The notes beneath the pieces were generated by a model. It worked only from the letters and a program-made list of their open reading frames with translations. It made no database searches and was not told the origin of the DNA. This document shows positions 1 to 7,033 of a stretch of 33,273 nt of DNA, piece after piece. The DNA is taken from contig SXKJ01000478.1 in NCBI GenBank assembly GCA_005778115.1, forward strand, positions 1 to 33,273, read 5' to 3'. The position numbers were made by a program, and so were the translations under genes. Each line of letters opens with the position of its first letter. Positions within the stretch are counted from its first letter, which is position 1. The stretch is from Planctomyces sp. (GTDB taxonomy: Bacteria; Planctomycetota; Planctomycetia; Planctomycetales; Planctomycetaceae).

Positions 1-359
1 GCCCGTCCTTCCAGTCCGCGCAGGCAGTCCTGCAAGAAATCGAGCTTCGGAGACTCGTCGGCCGACACGGCCCCGAACGCGGATGCCAGACAGCCAATGG
101 TCTCGTCATCGAAGACAAGCCGGTCTCGTCGCACTCGCCGGAGATACAGCCCGACTTGATTCCGCGCAATTCCCAACGCCCAGCCGACGAACGACCGCGA
201 CGAGTCGTACCGCTCGAACGATTCGATGACCGCCACTGCAATCTCTTGCAGCACGTCATCACGCGCCGAGAAATCCCGCACGACCGATGTGACAAACGCC
301 GAAACCACCGGCTGAGCCAGCGTCCAAAGTCGAGCCGCTTGTCGCGTGTTGTCGTCCAT
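1..359 (-). CDS. RNA polymerase sigma-70 factor, ECF-like, N-terminal part (cut by window edge)
   Basis: The frame is open from an ATG at 359 to the left edge, giving 119 residues with no stop. It begins MDDNTRQAARLWTLAQPVVS and has the region-2 layout of small sigma factors: an acidic DDVLQEI stretch, an aromatic FERYDSSRSF stretch, then GWALGIARNQVGLYLRRVRR. This matches the planctomycete/verrucomicrobial ECF-like sigma factors, which are about 170-190 aa, so roughly the C-terminal third, including most of region 4, lies outside. A purine-rich GGACGAGGAG precedes the start, although its GAGGAG is only two bases from the ATG. Such sigma factors usually recruit RNA polymerase to a regulon under a membrane or secreted partner encoded just downstream, which here is off the window. 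Confidence 0.8.
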   Translation of the reverse strand, partial: MDDNTRQAARLWTLAQPVVSAFVTSVVRDFSARDDVLQEIAVAVIESFERYDSSRSFVGWALGIARNQVGLYLRRVRRDRLVFDDETIGCLASAFGAVSADESPKLDFLQDCLRGLEGR

Positions 360-458
360 CGCTCCTCGTCCTGAATGAAGTCTCAAGGGTGACTTATCCC
401 GTGGGCGAAGATTATGACCAAAAACTGCGAGACAAGGGCGATGCCGAGCCAATGAAGG

Positions 459-695
459 TCACTTTCCGCCTTTCCCTTTGCCCTTCTGGCTGCTGCCTTT
501 GCCACTCTGCTGCTGCGTCTGCGACTGATTCTGGAGTTGGTTTTGAATCGACGCCCGCTGGTTGGCCAGCGACTGCATCGCCGAACGAATTCGATTCGCC
601 TCACCGTCCGCTTGATCGAGAGCCGCTTTCGCCGTCCTCCGGTTCTGCCCTGATCACCGGCGGCGTGAAGTTCGACGCAATGAAGTCCTCGACTT
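459..695 (-). pseudogene. Composite gene debris: PaiA-like acetyltransferase fragment joined to the tail of a Gln/Lys-rich protein
   Basis: No intact gene lies between 360 and 727. On the minus strand, 641-695 is a near copy of part of the GNAT coding sequence at 2380-2432, with 4 mismatches in about 55 bases. It encodes VEDFIASNFTPPVIR, against VEDFIASNFTPSVIR in the gene. Just after it, in another frame, 459-653 is open without a start codon and encodes a coiled-coil-like tail (ALDQADGEANRIRSAMQSL, then Gln-rich, then KGKGKGGK and a stop). The second part has the look of a genuine protein C-terminus, because its Lys/Gly-rich end falls at a stop codon. I read this as two broken gene pieces joined near 641. 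The parent of the Gln-rich piece is not recognised. Confidence 0.5.
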
Positions 696-727
696 ACCTG
701 ATGGGCGAGTTTGGATCGGCATGAGTT

Positions 728-1555
728 TCAATCTACCTCAGCGTTCGTCGTCTTCCACGCAACCGCTTCGGTCCAGGCTTCCGCAGCGAACGAGACAGGG
801 TTCTTTTCCCAGTCCGCGAATGCGAGCCGCAACTGCTCTAACAAGCCTCGATCGGCAAGTCCCGCCGCGAGCAACTGCCGCGCGAAGTCCGAGTCGCTGA
901 CGAGGCTTTGCAGGAATCGCCCGGTGACACGCTTTTGTTCCGGTGTGCTCGTCCAGCAGTCGTAGGAGGCAGACATTGCGATCTGCGTGAATACCGCCTC
1001 GATGAGCCAGCGGAGTTGATGGCGGCCGGCGTGCGGATCGGCACCGTTGTGGAGCATGAGCCGTTCGAACAGCGGCACGAATTGGTCGAGCGGAGGCGGA
1101 GCCGGCTCCAGCAGAAAACCGCCGAAGTCGGCATGACGCGAGCCGAGCACTCTGCCGGGCTTCAATATTCGCCGCACTTCATGCAACGCACGGATCGGGT
1201 CGGACAGATGTTCGAGGACTCCGTGCAGGAAGACCGCGTCGAACGAGTCGTTCTCAAACGGAAGCGAATAGATGTCGGCGGCTTGAAAGCGAACGTTTTC
1301 GATTCTCTCCGCAGTGGCGCGAGCTTGCGCGAGTTCGATTTGGCTCGGTTCGAGATCGACGCCGACGACCTCACCCGGCGCGACCAAGCGAGCCAGATCC
1401 ACCGTGATCGTCCCCGGCCCGCAGCCGATGTCGAGCAGTTTCATTCCCCGCGTGAGATGCGAGAGGAAGAACCGCGCATGAGTCGCCGCTCGCCGCCGAC
1501 CAAAGAACTCGGCCGCAGCGTCGTCGTAACCAACGGAGTAAGTGTCGCGAGGCAT
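728..1555 (-). CDS. Class I SAM-dependent methyltransferase
   Basis: The predicted protein is 275 aa, starting MPRDTYSVGYDDAAAEFFG. Motif I (LLDIGCGPGTITVDLA, about residues 40-55) binds S-adenosylmethionine. An acidic VVGVDLEPSQIELAQ follows (motif II), then AADIYSLPFENDSFDAVF and VLEHLSDPIRALHEVRRILKPG (post motifs), as in the UbiE/Methyltransf_11 type. The open frame extends upstream to 1666, but that would overlap the preceding gene. The chosen ATG sits 17 bases after that gene's stop at 1573 and begins where family similarity normally starts. The substrate cannot be told from sequence. It is the last gene of the minus-strand cluster with the XRE-cupin, GNAT and PaiB-like genes, so a small amine or metabolite is a plausible target. 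Confidence 0.85.
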   Translation of the reverse strand: MPRDTYSVGYDDAAAEFFGRRRAATHARFFLSHLTRGMKLLDIGCGPGTITVDLARLVAPGEVVGVDLEPSQIELAQARATAERIENVRFQAADIYSLPFENDSFDAVFLHGVLEHLSDPIRALHEVRRILKPGRVLGSRHADFGGFLLEPAPPPLDQFVPLFERLMLHNGADPHAGRHQLRWLIEAVFTQIAMSASYDCWTSTPEQKRVTGRFLQSLVSDSDFARQLLAAGLADRGLLEQLRLAFADWEKNPVSFAAEAWTEAVAWKTTNAEVD

Positions 1556-1572
1556 CTGCAATTTGATTTCGT

Positions 1573-2958
1573 TCAAAAGTCCAACGGCTGTCGATCCGGT
1601 TCGATCCACGATTGCTTTGCGGCCGCCGACCAAATGCGTTCTTTCGAGTAGTACTGATAAAGCCAATCGACCGAGCAGCAGCGGACCAGTTCTTCAACGA
1701 GGACGTGCAACGGTCGCGGGTCATTTGGTCCGCAGTAGGCGGACGCGATCTTGCGAAGGAACAGGATCGTGACGGTTTCGTTGTAGCCGGTCGGATCGCC
1801 GCAAGTTTGGTTGTAGTGGTTGATGTGCTTCCGCATGTGACTCAACGCGGCATCGAACGGCATTGCGCGAGCGTACGTCAGCCCGACCGCCAAGTGTGCC
1901 CGGTGAGTCCAGCGTTCATACGGCCAAGTCGCCGCCTCAAACCGTTCGACGAGCTTCGCGATCTCGGCATCATCGGCGAACGGAACATCGACCTTTCGTC
2001 GCGGCTGGTTTGTGGTTGCTGGCGAGATGTTCCGTGTCATCACGGCATCACGAAATAGGACTCCGCTCCACAAGAACTCCATCTCGCCGACAGTTTCAAA
2101 GCCCCAGCGGCGATAGAACGCGATCGCTCGTGCGTTCTTTTCCCAGACACATAGCCACACTTGAGAGGCTCCGCTGCAGCTCGCATGTTCGAGACCCCGT
2201 TCCATCAATACGTTGGCGATGCCGCAGCCATGAAACGACCGCAGCACATACAGCTTCGCCAGCTCGATCGCAGGCCGACAGCCGACGCACTCTGGCGGAT
2301 CGGTCGATTCCAGCTGGATGAACCCCGCCGCGACTCCATTCACAAGTCCGATCGAATACCAAGCCTGCCCCGCTTCCAGTTCTGTCCTGATCACCGACGG
2401 CGTGAAGTTCGACGCGATGAAGTCCTCGACTTGCTTCTCAGACTCGAACGCCGATCGGTACGCATCGCGAAACACACTGTCGGCAATGGCCGAGATTGTC
2501 TCGGCGTCGGCAACTGAAGCCGGCCTCGCCTCCAAAGTGCTCATCGACTTCGCCGTCGAGAGTTCAAGATCGGGCAAGTGTTTGCAAAGTTCGTCCGCCG
2601 TCGCATGCGAAGTGAGCGCGTTGACGATGACCGGCAACGGATCAGCAAACAAACCGGGGATGTCTGCTTCTCCGGTCGCGCTGGTTGGAAAGGCGAGCCG
2701 TTCCAGCGGCGGCGTGAACCGCGCATCAACGTCGGCTCGGTTGCCGCGAGCATCGACGCGATACCAACCCACGTTCGGCAGGTGAATCGCGTTCAAACCG
2801 TGCAGGCAAAACTCCGTCCCGTCGTCATTGCAACTGAGTCGCTGATAACAGAGCGCCGCCGGAATGCCGTTGGCTCGCAACAGCGCCGCCAGCAGATGGC
2901 TCTTCGCGTAACAGAACCCGCTGCCGAACATCAGCACTTCGGACGCCGAACACGTCAC
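1573..2958 (-). pseudogene. Transglutaminase-like (C-terminal part) / PaiA-like GNAT / uncharacterised domain fusion, cut from its start by an in-frame stop
   Basis: The open frame of 461 codons begins immediately after a TAA (2962-2964) and has no ATG at its beginning. Residues 1-135 are the main part of a transglutaminase-like fold: the catalytic Cys in FGSGFCYAKSHLLAALLRAN, His in GLNAIHLP and Asp in WYRVDARGN. Residues 139-310 are a GNAT domain with ELAKLYVLRSFHGCGIANVL (acetyl-CoA loop) and VWEKNARAIAFYRRWGFETVG, close in style to PaiA. Residues 320-461 are a conserved uncharacterised domain (RWTHRAHLAVGL, GYNETVTI, a C-terminal EPDRQPL). All three are in one frame with no gap. If the stop is real, only the last two parts could still be made, for example from the ATG at 2544 (MSTLEARPAS, 323 aa), which has only a weak ribosome-binding site. 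Confidence 0.75.
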
Positions 2959-2961
2959 CGG

Positions 2962-3129
2962 TTACAGGTCGTGATCGAGCGAGTGTTTGATTTCATCGCG
3001 CACCCATTCAAAGCACCGCTGAGCAATTTCCACTGGACCATTGCAGCCGGACGCCAACGACCGGGCGCGGGCGACGACTTCGGGATGTTGCCAGTCGATG
3101 ACGTCCGTTGATTGCAGGATCTCATTCAT
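2962..3129 (-). pseudogene. N-terminal fragment of the transglutaminase-like fusion protein, ending at an in-frame TAA
   Basis: This 55-codon piece starts at an ATG preceded by GGTGAGGAGTCGATC, a strong Shine-Dalgarno sequence seven bases away. It encodes MNEILQSTDVIDW and ends CFEWVRDEIKHSLDHDL. In bacterial transglutaminase-like proteins this VRD-I-HS stretch runs straight into the VTCSASEVL and catalytic FCYAKSH segment. Here that segment follows in the same frame directly after TAA-CCG-GTG. One base change (CAA or GAA to TAA) is therefore enough to explain the split; no frameshift is needed. The start lies 10 bases after the PaiB-like stop, so the gene is read as part of the same transcript. 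A sequencing error is the main alternative. Confidence 0.8.
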
Positions 3130-3139
3130 GATCGACTCC

Positions 3140-3757
3140 TCACCGAGTCGCGTCCATAAGCGCGGCGATTTGCAGTTCGTCGTGCCGACCAGTGTCGCGT
3201 AGGCCACGCATGATCTGTTCGCGGCGTTCGAGTGGATGGTTTTGGTTGAGCTTCCACTTTCCTTCGAGCCGGTCGATGCCGATTTCAAAGCCGACGATCG
3301 CGGCGAGCAGCTTGTCGAGGAACTCCGCTTCGGGTTGCGACATCGACCACGGAGTCGCTCGATTGGCTTCGTAGGTCTCGACCGTGCGCCGCACGATGTC
3401 GCGCAGGCGATCGCGGTCTTCAATCAGCCGCAAGGTGCCGTAGGCGTGAACCGTGACGTAGTTCCAAGTCGGCACGACGTTCTGAGCCTCCATCCATCCC
3501 GGAGAAACGTAAGCGTGCGAACCGTGAAAGATGGAGAGAACTCGCTGCTCGGACGCCGCTTGCCAATGCGAGTTCGCTCGCGCGAAGTGCCCGATCAACC
3601 GCCCATGCGGTTCGGCGTCGCGGTCAAGCAGCAGCGGCAGATGACTCGCGACCGGCTCGCCTTCATGGGACGAAATCAGCGTCGCGAAACTGTGCTGCTC
3701 CATGAAGTCGTGCAGCTTGTTCGGATCGGTTTCGAGGAAGCTCGGCGGGATGTACAT
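3140..3757 (-). CDS. FMN-binding, PaiB-like protein
   Basis: The protein is 205 aa, close to Bacillus PaiB. It begins MYIPPSFLETDPNKLHDFMEQHSFATLIS, the typical family opening. Further signatures are PVASHLPLLLD, GRLIGHFARANSHWQ, VLSIFHGSHAYVSPGWM and VPTWNYVTVHAYGTLRLIED in the flavin-binding split-barrel, and a C-terminal VGFEIGIDRLEGKWKLNQN. PaiB in Bacillus is a negative regulator of sporulation and protease genes, encoded with the polyamine acetyltransferase PaiA. Many homologues are annotated as negative transcriptional regulators, although the fold is that of a flavin-binding protein. Its neighbours here include a PaiA-like GNAT domain in the next gene, which supports true family membership. 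No convincing Shine-Dalgarno sequence is seen before the start; the ATG was chosen from family alignment. Confidence 0.92.
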   Translation of the reverse strand: MYIPPSFLETDPNKLHDFMEQHSFATLISSHEGEPVASHLPLLLDRDAEPHGRLIGHFARANSHWQAASEQRVLSIFHGSHAYVSPGWMEAQNVVPTWNYVTVHAYGTLRLIEDRDRLRDIVRRTVETYEANRATPWSMSQPEAEFLDKLLAAIVGFEIGIDRLEGKWKLNQNHPLERREQIMRGLRDTGRHDELQIAALMDATR

Positions 3758-3855
3758 GGTGATTCGCCAGAAAAGATGGACTCAGGAAGATTCATTGATC
3801 GATTCACCGTCGCAAATCAAAGACTCTTACTCGCTCTTGGTTTGTTCAACTTCTC

Positions 3856-4944
3856 TCAGGCGTTCTTGGCCGGTATCCGAAGGGCAGAGATGAACAGCCC
3901 GCGCTTCTGTCCTTGCACCACAGCGATCTCCGTGAGGTGGCCCATTCGCTCGAACCCGAGGCTCTCGTTGATCCGGCGAGTTCCCTCGTTGTGGTCGAAG
4001 TGCATGCTCAGCAGCGTCGTCACTCCGAGTCGCGGACATTGCTCAATGACCCACTGCTTGAAACGCCGGCCGATGCCGCGGCGGTGCCAGGCCGTCGCGA
4101 CGTAGATGCTCACCTCGGCCGTCGCGTCGTAAGCCGGGCGGCCTCCATAAAACGAGGAGAGGTAACTCGTGGCGATGACTTGACCATCCACCTCGGCGAC
4201 CCAGATCGGTCGCTTGGCGGGATCGAACGTCCGGAACCAATCGACGCGATCGGCAACGGCGATCGGCTTGGTGTCGGCCGTTGACCAGCCAGCCGGAATG
4301 GACTGGTTGTAGATCTCGACGATGGCCGGCAGGTCCGCTTCGGTTGCTTCGCGGATTTTCATGTCATCGACGATGTCCGGACTCGACAGACTCGTGTCCG
4401 AGGTGACGGCGGCAACCGGCGTTTGCAGGTCTCGGTAGTAGTACGTCGTGCTGCAAGGTTCTCCTCGCGGCATCAGCGCAAAGTTGGGGACATCCCCCAC
4501 GCGGACCCAACCCAGTCGTTCGTAGAGCCGAGCGGCATCGCCATTGGTTACGGCGTCGAGCACCAGTAGCGTCTTGCCGCACTGTCGCGCCATTTCCTCC
4601 GCCGCGCGCATCAGTGCTTCCCCAAGCCCCTGACGACGAGCACGGCGATGGACCAGCATCTTGGCCAGATCGGCCCGGTGCGGTTGGTTCTCCGGCAAGT
4701 CGAAAACCAATTGCACGGTCCCACAGATTCCTTGCTCGTCTTCCGCAATGAGCAGCGCGCGTCGGCCGGCAGCCACGTCCTGCGCCACCCGACGCCAGAA
4801 CTCCACCGCGCGGTCACGCGTCAGCGGGAGCATGAAGCTGACCGATGCTCCGCCCTCAACGCAGTCGATCAAGACATCGGCCAGCGCGTCGATTTGAGAC
4901 TCATCGAGAGCACTCAACTGCCTCAAGGACCAAGTCGGATTCAT
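3856..4944 (-). CDS. Double GNAT N-acetyltransferase (two GNAT domains in one chain)
   Basis: The protein is 362 aa, from MNPTWSLRQLSALDESQ at 4944. That start lies 20 bases after the upstream regulator's stop; a longer frame to 5046 would overlap that gene. The first GNAT domain (about 5-165) carries MLVHRRARRQGLGEALMRAA, the acetyl-CoA pyrophosphate loop, and AARLYERLGWVRVGDVP. The second (about 195-362) starts at its own internal Met, MKIREATEADLPAIVEIYNQ, and has VSIYVATAWHRRGIGRRF and GTRRINESLGFERMGHL, as in phosphinothricin-acetyltransferase-like enzymes. Both domains keep the R/Q-x-x-G-x-G/A type loop, so both may be active. They presumably transfer acetyl groups to amines of small molecules in the cytoplasm. 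Which substrates is unknown. Confidence 0.88.
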   Translation of the reverse strand: MNPTWSLRQLSALDESQIDALADVLIDCVEGGASVSFMLPLTRDRAVEFWRRVAQDVAAGRRALLIAEDEQGICGTVQLVFDLPENQPHRADLAKMLVHRRARRQGLGEALMRAAEEMARQCGKTLLVLDAVTNGDAARLYERLGWVRVGDVPNFALMPRGEPCSTTYYYRDLQTPVAAVTSDTSLSSPDIVDDMKIREATEADLPAIVEIYNQSIPAGWSTADTKPIAVADRVDWFRTFDPAKRPIWVAEVDGQVIATSYLSSFYGGRPAYDATAEVSIYVATAWHRRGIGRRFKQWVIEQCPRLGVTTLLSMHFDHNEGTRRINESLGFERMGHLTEIAVVQGQKRGLFISALRIPAKNA

Positions 4945-4964
4945 GGCACGTGTTCCTGATCGGC

Positions 4965-5561
4965 TCACCGTTTCTTCAGAGCTTCGGTCGCGACGACGAC
5001 GGCATACCGCGCGGTCTTTCGCGTCGGGTTGTGGAACATCGTGCAACCGTCATTTTGCATCGCGAAGCAATCCCCTTCGCGCAAGCGGACACATTCTTGG
5101 CCCGCCGTGATTTCGATCGTCCCTTCCAGCACCCAGATCTGCTGATAGATGCAGACATCCCGCGCAGGCGCATCGAATGCCACTCGCTGACCGGGTGGAA
5201 ATCTCACTTCCGTGATCTGCATCGGCTGCGAACCACCCGGCGGCGAGACGTTGCGCCGCACATAGCCGGAGGCCGGGTCTTGCCACTCGGCTTGATCCTT
5301 GCGCCGCGCCACGGGGCTAATCACCTGCTTCGCCGCTGTGGGTGGATCGAACAGCGAGGCCAAAGAGACATTCAACCCCGCCGCCAGCTTTTCCAGCACC
5401 ACCGCCGTCGGACTGCTTTCGCCCCGCTCCACCAGCGAGATCATCGACCGGCTAACTCCACTCTTTGACGCGAGCGCGTCGAGCGACAACTTTTTCGCCG
5501 CTCGCAATTCACGCACGCGCTCGGCGATGCGATGGTTCAAGTTCGGTGCCGCATCCTTCAT
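4965..5561 (-). CDS. XRE-family regulator with C-terminal cupin (PuuR-like architecture)
   Basis: The protein is 198 aa from MKDAAPNLNHRIAERVRELR. An N-terminal helix-turn-helix (about residues 8-64) reads LSLDALASKSGVSRSMISLVERGESSPT, the classic lambda-repressor type. The C-terminal cupin (about 110-190) carries PPGQRVAFDAP, QIWVLEGTIEITAGQE and LREGDCFAMQNDG, a ligand-sensing beta-barrel. This architecture is that of PuuR and related regulators of amine and amino-acid metabolism. It is the first gene of the minus-strand cluster, so it is probably the cluster's autoregulated controller. An ATG 17 codons upstream (5612) is possible, but the extra residues do not look like part of the family. 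Confidence 0.92.
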   Translation of the reverse strand: MKDAAPNLNHRIAERVRELRAAKKLSLDALASKSGVSRSMISLVERGESSPTAVVLEKLAAGLNVSLASLFDPPTAAKQVISPVARRKDQAEWQDPASGYVRRNVSPPGGSQPMQITEVRFPPGQRVAFDAPARDVCIYQQIWVLEGTIEITAGQECVRLREGDCFAMQNDGCTMFHNPTRKTARYAVVVATEALKKR

Positions 5562-5563
5562 GA

Positions 5564-5600
5564 TGGACGCTCTTGTCCAAGATGCTGGAGTCGATGTCAA
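5564..5600 (-). promoter_or_regulatory. Candidate operator and -35 element ahead of the XRE-cupin gene
   Basis: Just before the regulator's ATG (5561) lies a small inverted repeat, TGGAC-GCTCTT-GTCCA on the plus strand (5564-5579). On the minus strand a TTGACA hexamer occupies 5600-5595. A good -10 box at the right distance is not visible, so the promoter call is weak. The palindrome between promoter and start codon is where an autoregulating XRE repressor would be expected to bind. Confidence 0.3.
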
Positions 5601-5709
5601 GCCTTGAGTCATTCAAAGGCATTCCAGCTCATTTCACGGCTCCGAATCTCGACCACGATTTGCTGGGCCAATAGAGGTACGTCACGACGCCCGTGATGTC
5701 GCCGTGTGA

Positions 5710-6126
5710 CAAGAATCCAAAACTGCGGCTGATCCGAAGGTGCGGTTGCGTCAGGCTCGTGAGATTGCTCGGCGATTCAGTGCGAACTCGATCGACCATG
5801 ACGAGCGACGTTGGGAGTTGCGATTGGTTACGAAACCCATTCATGAATTCGAGGTGAATCGTCCCAGCCAAGTTCAGTGCGGTTCGTTGTTCGTCATGTG
5901 TCAGGGAACGGACCCGGAATTGATCCTGTCGATCGAGGCTCGGAAACAAGACGGCGAGTTGCGTTGGCACTACGCGGCGGCTTCGTTCACCGACTACGCC
6001 TTGAAGTTGCGGCTGGATGACAAAGAAGTCTGGTCCGCCGAACGCCGGTCGATCGGTCCTCTGTTACCCCATTGGAGCGACGTGGGTTCTCAGGAACGCT
6101 TGCCGAAGAATGACCAGACTCAGTAA
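5710..6126 (+). pseudogene. 5'-truncated paralogue of the following secreted protein
   Basis: The frame opens after a TGA at 5707-5709 and has only a GTG (5740) as a possible start, without a ribosome-binding site. Its product aligns with the C-terminal half of the 295-aa protein encoded next. Compare RQAREIARRFSANSIDHDE with RQLARQFTARSIDRE, TKPIHEFEV with TQPVYRYEL, and GSLFVMCQGTDPELILSIEA with GALFVFVQGTDSDVWLLLEA. The signal peptide and the conserved N-terminal half are absent. This suggests a tandem duplication with loss of the 5' half. It could still be a short expressed protein. An overlapping minus-strand frame (5629-5970) was rejected because the plus-strand similarity settles the coding strand. 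Confidence 0.55.
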
Positions 6127-6145
6127 CCGGACAGATTTAATCAGT

Positions 6146-7033
6146 ATGAGAAAGCTCCTTCAATCGCTGGCCGTTGGATTGCTGAGCAGCATCGTTTTGC
6201 TGATTCCACTCGGCCGACTTCTCGCCGAAGACCCTGCGTCGGCAAAGTCATCAACCTCTGACAGTATCGAGAAGCAGAACTCCGAAACGGCGTTCGCGAT
6301 GACTCGCGAAGCGGCGCGGAAGTACGAGTTCGAGATGCACGGCGTCGATCCGCCAGCAATGTTGCGCGAGCAGCCGATCCTGCGCTGGTCGAATCCCGAA
6401 CGCGGACAGGTCTACGGCAACGTGTTCCTGTGGACGCATCGCGGCCGGCCGGTTGTGGTCGGTTCGTTGTTCAAGTGGTTCTCGCCGTTCACGCATGAGT
6501 CGCACGAGTTTCACTCGCTGTCGGTTGGCGAGCTCGCGGGCGAGTATGAATCGCGGGAAGTTTGGCGAGCAACACAGCCGGGAGTGACTTTCGTTCCGGT
6601 TCCCGATGCTCCCGTCGTCGTCGCGACTCCGGCTGGAAGGCTGACTCAGATGCGGCAACTCGCGCGGCAATTCACCGCGCGAAGCATCGACCGCGAGGGC
6701 TTGAAATCGGAACTGCGACAGCTCACCCAACCGGTGTATCGCTACGAGTTGGAAAAAGACTCGGCCGAGTTGTTCGACGGTGCGTTATTCGTGTTCGTCC
6801 AAGGGACCGATTCGGACGTGTGGCTGCTGCTGGAGGCTCAGAAGCCGAGCGATCAATCCGCACCGCAATGGCAATTCGCGGTCGCTCGGATGAACAGCAT
6901 CGAGATCAACGTCGAACACAACGGCCGGCGAGCATGGCACTGCGACATCCTGCCGTTCCGAGACGTGGCGACGACTCACAAGTTGCCCTACACCAGCTTC
7001 AAGATCGACAATCCGCAAAGAGAGACACCATGA
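6146..7033 (+). CDS. Secreted protein of unknown function (planctomycete-type)
   Basis: The protein is 295 aa from MRKLLQSLAVGLLSSIVLLI, a clear signal peptide ending near LLAED (about residue 28). The open frame continues upstream to 6017, but that part is in the tail of the truncated paralogue and lacks a leader. The mature part holds a segment rich in aromatic residues, ILRWSNPERGQVYGNVFLWT then VVGSLFKWFSPFTHESHEF, and a second half shared with the truncated copy upstream. I associate this arrangement with unnamed planctomycete proteins. No catalytic motif is evident. The stop overlaps the next start (ATGA at 7030-7033), so it is translationally coupled to the caspase-fold protein and probably works with it outside the cytoplasm. 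Confidence 0.8.
   Translation: MRKLLQSLAVGLLSSIVLLIPLGRLLAEDPASAKSSTSDSIEKQNSETAFAMTREAARKYEFEMHGVDPPAMLREQPILRWSNPERGQVYGNVFLWTHRGRPVVVGSLFKWFSPFTHESHEFHSLSVGELAGEYESREVWRATQPGVTFVPVPDAPVVVATPAGRLTQMRQLARQFTARSIDREGLKSELRQLTQPVYRYELEKDSAELFDGALFVFVQGTDSDVWLLLEAQKPSDQSAPQWQFAVARMNSIEINVEHNGRRAWHCDILPFRDVATTHKLPYTSFKIDNPQRETP

Noticed and set aside
908..1651. A 247-codon plus-strand frame opposite the methyltransferase
   Set aside because: The minus strand carries all methyltransferase motifs; the plus product has no recognisable feature.
3236..4105. A 289-codon plus-strand frame across the PaiB-like and GNAT genes
   Set aside because: It spans two genuine minus-strand genes and the gap between them and has no coherent domain.
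5629..5970. A 113-codon minus-strand frame in the region before the secreted gene
   Set aside because: The plus strand at the same place is clearly homologous to the next gene, which fixes the coding strand.
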